Below, piece after piece: positions 1-9,000 of a DNA stretch of 17,308 nt. The position numbers and the translations under genes were made by a program. The notes beneath the pieces were generated by a model. The model saw only the letters and a list, made by a program, of their open reading frames with translations. It was not told the origin of the DNA and made no database searches. The DNA lies in NCBI GenBank assembly GCA_937910255.1, contig CALEOQ010000077.1:1-17308 (forward strand), read 5' to 3'. The DNA is from an uncultured Caulobacteraceae bacterium. Lineage in GTDB: Bacteria > Pseudomonadota > Alphaproteobacteria > Caulobacterales > Caulobacteraceae. Position 1 is the first letter of the stretch. Each line of letters opens with the position of its first letter.

Positions 1-91
1 TGTGTGGTCTGTTTTTTTTTTTTTTTTCAAGCCGAAGACGGCATACGAGTTTACGACGTGACTGGGGTTCAGACGTGTGCTCTTCCGATCT
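1..91. other. Illumina i7 adapter read-through, not genomic
   Basis: Bases 1-11 are junk and bases 12-27 are a T homopolymer. Bases 28-51 match the P7 oligonucleotide with two mismatches (at 33 and 50). Bases 52-57 (TACGAC) occupy the index position. Bases 58-91 match the i7 read primer and end in GCTCTTCCGATCT, with one mismatch near 66. Genomic sequence begins at about 92. An open frame runs through the adapter into the adjoining gene tail and would give a chimeric protein start that is not biological. Confidence 0.98.
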
Positions 92-222
92 ACCGGCTGC
101 GCGGCATCCGGGCCGTCCAGCAGTTGAAGCTGGTGACCACCACCTCGCTCCTGCCGCCCCTGCACGCCCATGGCGGCGCGGAGGATGAGCAAGCCGCCGA
201 TCTCCGCCACGCCGCTCGCTAG
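92..222 (+). CDS. NikR/CopG-like regulator, 3' fragment (second paralogue)
   Basis: Only the last ~43 codons survive, because the gene is cut at the contig edge by adapter sequence. The segment LRGIRAVQ through LLPPLHAHG matches the C-terminus of the complete NikR-like regulator at 11116-11598 at 19 of 26 residues. The shared tail is LVTT-x-x-LLPPLHAHG. This corresponds to the last strand of the NikR ACT-like domain plus a subfamily-specific extension. The DNA-binding half is missing, so function is inferred from the paralogue only. The gene converges on the oxygenase gene with overlapping stop codons: the palindrome CTAG at 219-222 supplies TAG on both strands. Whether this is a full paralogue or a duplicated fragment cannot be seen here. 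Confidence 0.8.
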
Positions 223-1196
223 GCGTCTTCGGGCAGGACCAGTTCGCCCCGCGCCCGCCGGGCTTTCAGATAGGCGAAGGTGCGCGCGGTCTGGGCGAAC
301 AGGTGCTCGCCCGAGATCAGCCGACCATAGCGCGCCGGGCGATCGACGGTGACCAGCCGGGGATCAGGCTCGACCACCGTGTCGAAGTCGCAGGTGGCGA
401 AGAAGGGGAAGCTGTAGCGCTCCTCGGCGACCTTACGCACCCGGTGGCTGGTGGCGGTGAACACCCCATTGGTCCAGGCCTCCAGCATGTCGCCGATATT
501 GATCACGAAACAGCCCGGCCGCGGCGGCGCGTCGATCCAATCGCCGGCGCCGTTGCGCACCTCCAGCCCCGGCGCGGTGCCCCGCAGGATGGTGAAGAAC
601 TCATAGTCGGTGTGGGCGCCGATGCCCTCGCGATCCTCGGCCGTGGGATCATAGGGATAGTGGATCATCCGCAGCTGGCTGGGCGGTCGCCGCCGGTGGG
701 GTTCGAAGTGATCCTCGGGCAGGTCCAGCGCCAGGGCGAAACCGCGGAACAGCCGCTGGGCCAGTTCCGAGACCGCCGCATAATAGGCGCTGGCGGCCTC
801 CCGAAAGCCCGGCTGGTCTGGCCAGAGATTGGCCCCCAGCATCGGCGCCTCGGCCGCGGCGCCCGGCAGGTCGAGATTGAGGTCATAGGCCTCCTTGCGG
901 TCGATGGTCCCGCCGGGAAACACCTCCTCGCCCTCGGGCACATAGCCGCTGTGGTTTTCGGAACGGCCGATATAGCTGGCCATCTTGGCGTCCATGGGCC
1001 GCGCGAAGAAGGCCTTGGCCGCCGCCAGGACATGTTCGAAGAGCCGTTCATCCAGGCCGTGTCCGGACACATAAAGGAAGCCGACCTCACGGGCGGCTGC
1101 GCCCATCTGCTCGGCGACGGCGCGTCGGGCGGCCAGGTCCGGCGCGCCCAGGCCCGAGATGTCGATCACCGGAATGCTGTCGAAGTCGGCCGTCAT
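219..1196 (-). CDS. 2-oxoglutarate/Fe(II) oxygenase, isopenicillin N synthase-like
   Basis: This 325-residue protein has the layout of the isopenicillin N synthase/2OG-Fe(II) dioxygenase superfamily. The N-terminal DIOX_N-like region (IPVIDISGL, residues 8-16; GFLYVSGHG, 39-47) is followed by the double-stranded beta-helix core. The iron triad is visible as H195-x-D197 (HTD) and H251 (TSHRV). R260-x-S262 (RYSFPFF) is the usual 2-oxoglutarate carboxylate clamp. Length is normal for the family and the enzyme should be cytosolic and active. The ATG at 1196 is preceded by AGGACGGGGA. An inverted repeat at 1231-1260, matching the regulator's own operator, lies 34 bp upstream, which places the gene in the same regulon as the importer and carboxylase operons. 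The substrate is unknown. From context it could oxidise a guanidino or N-alkyl compound to feed the guanidine pathway, but that is speculation. Confidence 0.93.
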   Translation of the reverse strand: MTADFDSIPVIDISGLGAPDLAARRAVAEQMGAAAREVGFLYVSGHGLDERLFEHVLAAAKAFFARPMDAKMASYIGRSENHSGYVPEGEEVFPGGTIDRKEAYDLNLDLPGAAAEAPMLGANLWPDQPGFREAASAYYAAVSELAQRLFRGFALALDLPEDHFEPHRRRPPSQLRMIHYPYDPTAEDREGIGAHTDYEFFTILRGTAPGLEVRNGAGDWIDAPPRPGCFVINIGDMLEAWTNGVFTATSHRVRKVAEERYSFPFFATCDFDTVVEPDPRLVTVDRPARYGRLISGEHLFAQTARTFAYLKARRARGELVLPEDA

Positions 1197-1230
1197 TCCC
1201 CGTCCTGGTCAGCCGCCAGGCTCCCTGAAT

Positions 1231-1260
1231 GTGACTACGTTTCTTCGATTTCGTAATACC
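1231..1260. promoter_or_regulatory. NikR-like operator upstream of the oxygenase
   Basis: The sequence is GTGACTACG-N12-CGTAATACC. The right half is identical to the perfect half-site at 11637-11645, and the left half matches the palindrome at 6 of 9 positions. Spacing is exactly that of the other two sites. It ends 34 bp upstream of the oxygenase ATG (1196, minus strand), where a repressor would occlude the promoter. The weak half faces the gene. Confidence 0.72.
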
Positions 1261-1387
1261 GCAATCAACGCAAGCCCTGCCTTGGCCTGCGGCTTCTGTT
1301 GCACGCGAAAGAGGCGCCCGAGGCAATCGGCGCCAGTGATTCAGGCGTCAGCCCGCCGAGAAATTCCCTCTGGCCCAAGGCCCTTGG

Positions 1388-1417
1388 AATATTACGAACT
1401 CTTCTGAATGTAATACT
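1388..1417. promoter_or_regulatory. NikR-like operator upstream of the ABC importer
   Basis: The sequence is AATATTACG-N12-TGTAATACT. Each half matches the perfect site at 11616-11645 at 7 of 9 positions, with identical 12-base spacing; the core is TATTACG-N12-xGTAATAC. It lies 49 bp upstream of the importer lipoprotein ATG (1467). The rest of the 1197-1466 gap between the divergent oxygenase and importer genes shows no open frame or recognisable riboswitch. In particular I could not find the conserved elements of the ykkC guanidine-I motif. Confidence 0.75.
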
Positions 1418-1466
1418 CAAGGGGACGCGCCAAGGCGGCGTGGCCACGGATGGAAGGGGAGTCCGA

Positions 1467-2561
1467 ATGAAGTGGGTCAACGGATTACGCGCCTTGGCGA
1501 TCGCCGCAGCCGGCAGCCTGGCGCTGGCGGCGTGCGGCCAGAACGCCGAGGAAACGGCTAAGGCGCCGGACGCGGTCGAAGAGTACACCATTGGCTGGAC
1601 CATCTATGCCGGCTGGATGCCCTGGCCCTATGCCGAGCAGGCCGGCATCGTGAAGAAGTGGTCCGACAAGTACGGCGTCAACATCAAGCTCGTTCAGGTG
1701 AACGACTATGTGGAATCGCTGAACCAGTACACGGCCGGCACCCTGGACGGGGTGACCTCCACCAACATGGACGCCCTGACCATTCCGGCCGCCGCCGGCA
1801 AGGACACCACCGTGGTGATCGTCGGCGACTATTCCAACGGCAATGACGGCATCATTCTGAAGAACGGCTCGAGCCTGGCCGACATCAAGGGCCGCTCGGT
1901 CAACCTCGTGGAGAACTCGGTCTCGCACTATCTGCTGGCCCGCGGGCTGGAGAGCGCGGGCCTGGCCATGACCGACGTCTCGGTGGTCAACACCTCGGAC
2001 GCCGACATGGTCGCGGCCTTCACCGCCCCGCAGACCACGGCCGTCGTGCCCTGGAACCCGCAACTGGCCGAGATCAAGAAGCAGCCGGGCGCGGTGGAGG
2101 TGTTCGACTCCACGGAAATCCCCGGCGAGATCCTCGACATGATGATCGTCTCCACCGAGGTGCTGGCCGCCAATCCGAACCTCGGCAAGGCCCTGGCCGG
2201 CATTTGGTACGAGACCATGGCCCTGATGAGCGCCGACACCCCTGAGGGCCAGGCCGCCCGCGAGGCCATGGCCCAGATTTCGGGCACCGACCTCGCCGGC
2301 TATGAGGGTCAGCTGGAGACCACCTACATGTACTACACGCCCCAGGCGGCCCTGGCGGCCATGACAGGTCCGGAGATCGTGGCGGCCAATGACAAGGTCC
2401 GTCAGTTCAGCTTCCAGGCCGGCCTGTTTGGCCAGGGCGCCCGGTCGGTGGACGACATCGGCATCAGCTTCCCGGGGGACCAGGTCCTGGGCAACGCCGA
2501 GAACGTCATGCTGCGCTTCGATCCGACCTACACCCAGATGGCGGTGGACGGGGCCCTCTAG
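1467..2561 (+). CDS. ABC importer substrate-binding lipoprotein (urea-carboxylase-associated)
   Basis: This 364-residue protein starts at the ATG at 1467, preceded by GGAAGGGGA. A frame open from 1299 would add 56 residues ahead of an obvious lipoprotein signal, so the later start is chosen. The signal peptide is a short basic n-region, a hydrophobic stretch (residues 8-20) and a lipobox ending in C23 (LALAAC), so the mature protein is lipid-anchored at the periplasmic face. The mature start (YTIGWTIYAGWMPWPYA) is characteristic of the NrtA/SsuA/TauA-like binding proteins found next to urea carboxylase. It is the first gene of a three-gene importer operon with the permease and ATPase. Given the downstream enzymes the ligand is probably guanidine, urea or a related small cation, which is inference. 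Operator 1388-1417 lies upstream. Confidence 0.92.
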   Translation: MKWVNGLRALAIAAAGSLALAACGQNAEETAKAPDAVEEYTIGWTIYAGWMPWPYAEQAGIVKKWSDKYGVNIKLVQVNDYVESLNQYTAGTLDGVTSTNMDALTIPAAAGKDTTVVIVGDYSNGNDGIILKNGSSLADIKGRSVNLVENSVSHYLLARGLESAGLAMTDVSVVNTSDADMVAAFTAPQTTAVVPWNPQLAEIKKQPGAVEVFDSTEIPGEILDMMIVSTEVLAANPNLGKALAGIWYETMALMSADTPEGQAAREAMAQISGTDLAGYEGQLETTYMYYTPQAALAAMTGPEIVAANDKVRQFSFQAGLFGQGARSVDDIGISFPGDQVLGNAENVMLRFDPTYTQMAVDGAL

Positions 2562-2618
2562 GCCACGCCAACCTCAAACCGCCGCGTATTCGAGTATCCT
2601 GATCGAGGTGACCGCCCC

Positions 2619-3443
2619 ATGCGCCGATTGCTGAACGCTAGGCCGCGTGGCGGCGGTCGCCTCCTCCTGGGCCTCTTGCCCATCGCCATCCTGATCCTGC
2701 TCTATCTGGTGGCCTCCCAGGCCCGCCATGCGGAGAACCCCCGCGACAAGATCCTGCCGACCCCCGCCGCCATGGCGGAGTCGATGGAGATCATGGCCCT
2801 GCAGAAGGATCCCCGCACCGGCGAGATCCCCCTGGCGGCCGACACCAAGGCCAGCCTCACCCGGCTGGGGATCGCCGTCGGCGCCGCGGCCGCCACCACC
2901 CTGGTCCTGGGTCTGTCGATCGGGCTTCTGCCCTATGCGCGGGCAGGACTTGGCCCACTGGTGGCGACGATCTCCGTCATCCCGCCCATCGCGGTCCTGC
3001 CCATATTGTTCATCGTCTTTGGCCTGGGCGAGACGGCCAAGATCGTGCTGATCTTCGTCGGCATCACGCCCTTCATGGTCCGCGACCTCGCCTCGCACGT
3101 CGCCGCGATCCCTGAGGAACAGATCGTCAAGGCCCAGACGCTCGGCGCCTCCACCTGGCTGGTGGCCCTGCAGGTCGCCCTGCCCCAGGCCATGCCGCGG
3201 CTGATCGACAGCGTGCGGTTTTCGCTCGGCCCGGCCTGGGTGTTCCTGATCTCCGCCGAGGCCATCGCCTCGGATGTGGGCCTCGGCTACCGCATCTTCC
3301 TGGTTCGTCGTTACCTGGCCATGGACATCATCCTGCCCTATGTCGCCTGGATCTCGCTGCTGGCGGTGATCATCGATCTGGCCCTGCTGACCTGGAGCCG
3401 CACCGCCTTCCGCTGGGCGCATGCGCCGGGGGGCCGCCGATGA
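2619..3443 (+). CDS. ABC importer permease (urea-carboxylase-associated)
   Basis: This 274-residue inner-membrane protein belongs to the BPD_transp_1 (SsuC/TauC/NrtB) permease type. The first transmembrane segment is at residues 14-33, and further hydrophobic segments are at about 84-104, 111-135, 141-155, 201-215 and 238-258. The cytoplasmic EAA loop that docks on the ATPase is at about 167-196 (EEQIVKAQTLGAS, then LPQAMPRLID). The ATG at 2619 has GAGGTGA about seven bases upstream. The 57-base gap from the lipoprotein gene contains no evident terminator. The 3' end overlaps the ATPase start by four bases (ATGA), which indicates translational coupling. The permease works with the neighbouring lipoprotein and ATPase as one importer. 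Confidence 0.93.
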   Translation: MRRLLNARPRGGGRLLLGLLPIAILILLYLVASQARHAENPRDKILPTPAAMAESMEIMALQKDPRTGEIPLAADTKASLTRLGIAVGAAAATTLVLGLSIGLLPYARAGLGPLVATISVIPPIAVLPILFIVFGLGETAKIVLIFVGITPFMVRDLASHVAAIPEEQIVKAQTLGASTWLVALQVALPQAMPRLIDSVRFSLGPAWVFLISAEAIASDVGLGYRIFLVRRYLAMDIILPYVAWISLLAVIIDLALLTWSRTAFRWAHAPGGRR

Positions 3444-4213
3444 CCCCGGTCCTGTCGTTCCGCAATGTCTGGGTCGAGTACGGCGACCATGTGGTGCTGG
3501 AAAAGGTCAGCCTGGACGTAGCGCCCGGCGCCTTCGTCTCCATCGTGGGACCTTCGGGCGCCGGCAAGAGCACCTTCCTGCGCCTGGCGCTCGGTCAGGA
3601 AGCGCCCAGCCGAGGCGAGATCCTGCTGGACGGCGCGCCAATCCCGGCTGAGCCCGGCCCCGACCGCGGCGTGGTCTTCCAGCGCTATTCGGTCTTCCCG
3701 CACATGACCGTGCTGCAGAACGTGATGTTCGGCGCCCGTTGCGACCAGGCGCCGCTCACGGGCCTGCTCATGGGCGCCGACCGCCGCCAGGCCAAGGCCG
3801 AGGCGGTGGCGATCCTGGAGCAGGTGGGACTGTCCGCCGCGCTCAAGGCCTTCCCGCGGGCGCTGTCGGGCGGCATGCAGCAGCGCCTGGCCATCGCCCA
3901 GGCCCTGATCACCAAGCCGCGCATCCTGTTGCTGGACGAGCCCTTCGGCGCGCTGGACCCCGGGGTGCGCCTGGACATGCACGAACTGATCACCGGCCTA
4001 TGGCGCGAGCATGGTCTGACCATCCTGATGGTCACCCACGACATCAAGGAGGCCTTCAAGCTGGGCACCCGGGTCATCGCCGTGGACAAACGCCGCCATG
4101 ATCCGCACGCGCCGAAACGCTATGGCTCGACGGCGGTCTACGACTTCCCGCTGGACGACAAGCAGAAGACCGCGATCCCCCGGGAGATCGCGGCCCTAGG
4201 CGCGCGAGACTGA
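3440..4213 (+). CDS. ABC importer ATPase (urea-carboxylase-associated)
   Basis: This 257-residue protein carries the full set of ABC ATPase motifs. The Walker A is GPSGAGKST (37-45), the Q-loop is Q81, the signature is LSGGMQQR (142-149), the Walker B is ILLLDEP (162-168), the D-loop follows (ALD), and the switch histidine is H200 (MVTHD). It is a normal-length NrtD/SsuB/TauB-type subunit that powers the permease encoded just upstream. Its start overlaps the permease stop (ATGA). Its stop lies 8 bp from the stop of the convergent allophanate hydrolase gene, so importer and catabolic operons meet tail to tail with no space for an ordinary terminator. Confidence 0.94.
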   Translation: MTPVLSFRNVWVEYGDHVVLEKVSLDVAPGAFVSIVGPSGAGKSTFLRLALGQEAPSRGEILLDGAPIPAEPGPDRGVVFQRYSVFPHMTVLQNVMFGARCDQAPLTGLLMGADRRQAKAEAVAILEQVGLSAALKAFPRALSGGMQQRLAIAQALITKPRILLLDEPFGALDPGVRLDMHELITGLWREHGLTILMVTHDIKEAFKLGTRVIAVDKRRHDPHAPKRYGSTAVYDFPLDDKQKTAIPREIAALGARD

Positions 4214-4221
4214 ATTGAGGC

Positions 4222-6000
4222 TCAGGCCAGGCTGGCGATATAGGCGCGCCAGCCGCCCAGATGGGTGATGTCGGTCGCCCCGGCCAGGGCGCGGGGTTCG
4301 GCGACGAAGCCCTTGACGGTCGTCCCGTCCTCTAGACTCACCGTGCCGATGGCCAGCGGCGCCGGCACCTCGGCGGTGAACCCGCCAAAGCCCGCCACGT
4401 CCAGCTCATAGACCTCCACCTCGATGGCCGCGCCGTCATCTTCGCCCACATGGATCAGGGCCGGCTTGGGCGGCGTGGTCTGCGCCATGGCGTAGAGCTT
4501 GTAGGCCGGCGCCGTGCGGGTGCGGGCCACCAGCCGGGCGTTGCGGGAGGTCAGCTGCCAGTGCAGCGGCATGCCGGCCAGATGGGCGCCGACGACGCTG
4601 AGCCTAACGGTCTGGGGCTTGCCGGCGGTGTCGAGTTCGGGGGCGGCGGGCATGGGACGGATCTCCTCATAGCGACGGGCGAGGTCCAGCAGGGCGGCGT
4701 CCGCCCAGGCCGGACCGATCAGGGTGACGCCAAAGCCGGTGCCGTTGTCCCGGTAGCCGGCGGGCACGGCGATGGCGCTCATGTCGAGCAGGTTCACGAA
4801 GTTGGTGTAGAGGCCGAGATTGGCGTTGAGCGCGAAGGGCTCGGCCAGCACCTCGCTGATCCGGTAGATGGTCGGCGCCGTGGGCAGCAGCAGGACATCG
4901 ATGGTCTCCCACAGGGCCTCGGCCGCCCGGGCGTGATCCTGCAGGGCATAGAGGCCCTTGAAGGTCTCCAGGCCCGAGACGCCGAACCCGGTCTGCACGA
5001 TGGCCCGCACCACCGGATGGACCGCGGCCGGCGTCGTCCGCAGCAGATCCTCGATGGCGGCGGTGCGCTCGGCGACCCAGGGACCGGCATAGAGCAGCTG
5101 GGCGGCCTCCAGCAGGGGTGCGATGTCCACCTCCACCAGGGTCGCGCCGGTGGCCGCCAGCCGGGCGATGGCCTCGTCGTAGAACCGCTCCGACGCCGCG
5201 TCGCCCAGATAGTTGAGCTGGTCCAGGCGGGGCACGCCCATGCGGTAGTCGGCGCCCAGGGCCGGCGCGGCCGGGCCGGGCTGGCGGGAATAGGGATCGG
5301 CGGCGTCGAAGCCCGCGGCGACGGCGTCCACCAGGGCCGCGTCGGCGGCGCTCGCGGTGAAGACGGTGATGCAATCTAGGGACCGGCAGGCCGGGACGAG
5401 CCCTGCGGTGCTCCAGCTGCCCTTGGTCGGCTTGAGACCCACCAGGCCGTTGAAGGCGGCCGGCACCCGGCCCGAGCCCGCCGTGTCTGTGCCCAGCGCG
5501 AAGGCCACCAGCCCCGCCCCCACCGCCACGGCGCTGCCCGAACTGGAGCCGCCGCTGACATAGTCGCGGTTGAACACACACGCAGGGATTCCGTAGGGCG
5601 TGCGACTGCCCACCAGGCCGGTGGCGAACTGGTCGAGATTGGTCTTGCCCATCATCACCGCCCCGGCCGCCTGAAGCCGCGCCACCACGGTGGCGGTCTC
5701 ATCGGGGACATAGGCATAGGCCGGGCAGGCCGCGGTGGTGGGCAGGCCGGCGACGTCGATATTGTCCTTCACCGCAAACGGGACGCCGGCCAGGGGCAGG
5801 TCCTCGCCGGCCGCGAGGCGTGCGTCGATCGCCCGGGCGGCGGCCAGCACGTCCTCAGGCCTGGGGCGTTCGATCCAGGCCTGGGGCTGGACCGCGTCAT
5901 AGGCGGCGATGCGTGCGAGACTGTCGCGGGCGACCTGCTCGGCGGTCTGACGGCCCGACCGGACTTCGGCGGCGATGGCGGCGACGGACAGGCGGTCCAT
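4222..6000 (-). CDS. atzF: Allophanate hydrolase
   Basis: This 592-residue amidase-signature enzyme converts allophanate to ammonia and CO2, the last step after urea or guanidine carboxylation. The Ser-cisSer-Lys triad is placed at K78 (FAVKDN), S152 (GGSSSGS) and S176 (GTDTAGSGR), with the cis-serine 24 residues before the nucleophile as in other amidases. The amidase fold extends to about residue 440. The remaining ~150 residues form the C-terminal domain typical of two-domain AtzF-type enzymes, so length is normal. It is the last gene of the minus-strand operon, starting 13 bp after the carboxylase stop. The two-domain architecture and neighbours separate it from GatA or general amidases. 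Confidence 0.95.
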   Translation of the reverse strand: MDRLSVAAIAAEVRSGRQTAEQVARDSLARIAAYDAVQPQAWIERPRPEDVLAAARAIDARLAAGEDLPLAGVPFAVKDNIDVAGLPTTAACPAYAYVPDETATVVARLQAAGAVMMGKTNLDQFATGLVGSRTPYGIPACVFNRDYVSGGSSSGSAVAVGAGLVAFALGTDTAGSGRVPAAFNGLVGLKPTKGSWSTAGLVPACRSLDCITVFTASAADAALVDAVAAGFDAADPYSRQPGPAAPALGADYRMGVPRLDQLNYLGDAASERFYDEAIARLAATGATLVEVDIAPLLEAAQLLYAGPWVAERTAAIEDLLRTTPAAVHPVVRAIVQTGFGVSGLETFKGLYALQDHARAAEALWETIDVLLLPTAPTIYRISEVLAEPFALNANLGLYTNFVNLLDMSAIAVPAGYRDNGTGFGVTLIGPAWADAALLDLARRYEEIRPMPAAPELDTAGKPQTVRLSVVGAHLAGMPLHWQLTSRNARLVARTRTAPAYKLYAMAQTTPPKPALIHVGEDDGAAIEVEVYELDVAGFGGFTAEVPAPLAIGTVSLEDGTTVKGFVAEPRALAGATDITHLGGWRAYIASLA

Positions 6001-6013
6001 GGGCGGCTCCGGC

Positions 6014-9000
6014 TCAGGCGGGTTCGATGGCGATCATCGGCGCGCCGGGCGCGATGGCCTGGCGTTCCTGGGCGTAGACCTGGCGGACCACGCCGGCGGT
6101 GGGGCTGGCCACATCGCACTCGGTCTTCATGGCCTCAATGATGGCGATGACGGCGCCCTTTTCGACCCGGTCGCCGGGCTGGACCAGCATCTTCCAGACG
6201 CTGCCGCCCAGGGGCGCTTCCACCAGTTCGGCGCCATCGGGCACGACGATCGCCGGCGCCTCGGCCACATCATCGGCGGCGCTGGCCAGGGCCTCCACCC
6301 GGACGAACTCGCCGCGGCGCTCCCACTCGGCGCGCTCGGCGTCGAAGGCGGCCTCGCGGGTGGCCTGGAAGGTCTCGATGCTGGCGGCGTTCTCAGCCAG
6401 GAAGCGACGATAGTCCGACAGGCGGAAGGTCTCGTGATCGATCTGGATCTCCCGCCGACCCAGCGGGAAGTCGCGCCGCCACTCGGTCAGCTCCTCGTGG
6501 CTGACGGGGAAGAAGCGGATCTGGTCGAAGAAGCGCAGCAGCCAGGGCTTGCCCTCGGTGAAGGCGTTGGTCTGCCGATAGGTGTTCCAGACCTGGATGG
6601 TGCGGCCAAACAGCTGGTAGCCGCCGGGTCCCTCCATCCCATAGACGCACATATAGGCGCCGCCGATGCCGACCACATTGGGCGGCGTCCAGGTGCGGGC
6701 GGGGTTGTACTTGGTGGTCACCAGGCGGTGACGCGGGTCGATGGGGGTGGCCACCGGAGCGCCGAGATAGACGTCGCCCAGGCCCATCACGAGGTAGCGG
6801 GCGTCGAAGACGATGCGGTGGACGTCGTCCTCACTGGCCAGGCCGTTGATCCGCCGGATGAACTCGATGTTGTCCGGGCACCAGGGGGCGTCGTCGCGCA
6901 CCGAGGCCATGTACTTTTCGATGGTCTCGTAGATCGCCGGGTCCTTCCACGAGAGCGGCAGGTGGACCACCCGGGAGGGGATTTCGAAGTCGTCGAGGCC
7001 GCCGAGCCGATCCTCGGCGTCGGTCAGCGCGCGCAGCAGTTCAGCCTGCGACAGCACCCGGCTGTCATAGTGGACCTGCAGCGAACGGATGCCTGGCGTG
7101 ATGTCGATGACGCCGGGCAGCGCCATGGTCTTGAGCTCGAGCATCAGGGCGTGGATGCGCAGGCGCAGCTCAAGATCCAGGACGATTGGCCCGTACTCCA
7201 CCAGCAGGTGGCGATCCCCCTGGCGACGATAGACGGCGCGAGGCCGATGCCCGGCGGCCTCGATCACGCCGAGGATCGGGCTGTCGCTGGAGAGCACGGC
7301 CGGCGCAGGCGTCTGCGGCATGGCCGGCTGCGCGGCGCCGGCGATCAGCGCGTCCTGCGCCTTCTCGGCGGCCACGGCCGCTTCGTCGCTGACGACCTGG
7401 AAGGCCACCGTGTCGCCGGGCGCCAGCTGGCCGGCCTTCCACAGGTCGGCCTGGATGATCACGAAGGGGCAGACGAAGCCCCCGAGCGACGGGCCATCCG
7501 GCCCCAGGATGATCGGCATGTCGCCGGTGAAGTCGACCGCGCCGATGGCGTAGGCGTTGTCGTGGATGTTGGAGGGATGCAGCCCCGCCTCGCCCCCGTC
7601 GCGCCGGGCCCACTGCGGCTTTGGCCCGATCAGGCGCACGCCGGTGCGGTTGGAGTTGTAGTGGACCTTCCACTGGGCGCTGGCGATCATCGCCACGTCG
7701 TCCTCGGTGAAGAAGTCCGGCGCGCCGTGGGGGCCGGCCAGCACGCGGACGCTCCAGGCCTTGGCGAGCGATGGTTGGTGCTCCTGGGTCAGCGCCGCCC
7801 GCGGCGGGCCGACCAGGCCGTCGCCGACCCGCAGCACATCGCCGGCCGCCAGGGTCCGCCCGGCATTGCCGCCGAAGCCGCCCAGGGTGAAGCTCGACCG
7901 GCTGCCCAGATAGGCCGGCACGTCGATCCCGCCGCGGACCAGAAGATAGGCCCGCAGCCCCGCCCCCTTCACCCGGCCGAGCTTCAGGGTCTGGCCGGCG
8001 GCGATCTGGAACGGGACGTAAGGGTTGATCGGCGCGCCATCCAGGCTCGCCTCCAGCGCCGCGCCGGCCAGGCAGACCGAGGCGGTGCGGTTGAACAAAA
8101 GGGTCGGGCCAAGGGCGGTGATCTCCAGCCCTGCGGCGGTCTCCATATTGCCCAGCAGGCGATTGCCCAGACGGAAGGCCAGGGCGTCCATCGGGCCCGA
8201 CGGCGGCACGCCCACATCCCAATAGCCCTGGCGGCCGGGATAGTCCTGCACGGTGGTCGCGGGGCCGCCGCTCAGCACACGGATGGTCTGCGGTTGAAAA
8301 GCGATGTCGGCGAGCGCCCGGGTGGACACCTGGCCTGAGATGAACGCTTCGCTGCGGGCCACCTGCCGCAGCCATTCCAGATTGGTCTCCAGCCCGGCCA
8401 GTCGGGTGTCGTCCAGAGCCTGCTGCAGGGCCGCCACCGCCTGCTCGCGATCCGGCGCAGTGACGATCAGCTTGGCCAACAGGGGGTCGTAGAAGGCGCT
8501 GACCTCGGTCCCGTCCACCACCCAGGAATCGGCGCGGACGCCCTCGGGGAAGCGGACCTCCGTCAGGACGCCGGAGCTGGGCCGGTAGTCCTGGCCCGGG
8601 TCCTCGGCATAGAGCCTGGCCTGGATCGAAGCGCCGCGGGGGGCGGCTTCGAAGCCCGCCAGGAAGCCATAGTCCCCGGCCGCGCCGCGGATCATCCAGG
8701 CCACCAGGTCGACGCCGGTGACCTGCTCGGTCACCCCGTGCTCCACCTGCAGTCGGGTGTTCACCTCCAGGAAGAAGAAGTCGTCGCGCTCGGCGTCATA
8801 GAGGAACTCCACCGTGCCGGCCGAGCGGTAACGGGCCGCAGACGTCAGGCGCACGGCGGCCTCGATCAGGGCCTGCCGCGTGGCGGTCGGCAGGTGGGGG
8901 GCCGGCGTCTCCTCGATGACCTTCTGATTGCGCCGCTGGAGGGAGCAGTCCCGTTCGCCAAGCGCGACCACATGGCCTTGGCCGTCGCCAAACACCTGAA

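Noticed and set aside
303..1256. 317-codon plus-strand open frame
   Set aside because: It is antisense to the oxygenase, which has intact iron and cosubstrate motifs. It is also low-complexity and would run through the operator at 1231-1260.
1299..1466. N-terminal extension of the importer lipoprotein
   Set aside because: It would bury the lipoprotein signal peptide 56 residues inside the protein and translate through the operator. The ATG at 1467 has a good ribosome-binding site.
1467..4213. Nitrate, sulfonate or taurine importer
   Set aside because: The family resemblance is to NrtA/SsuA/TauA types, but the binding-protein start and the carboxylase neighbourhood fit the urea-carboxylase-associated subgroup better. 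The ligand itself is unproven.
5975..8338. 787-codon plus-strand open frame
   Set aside because: It lies antisense to the carboxylase gene, whose domain motifs are unambiguous. The translation is Gly/His/Arg/Ala-rich low-complexity, typical of a GC-rich shadow frame.
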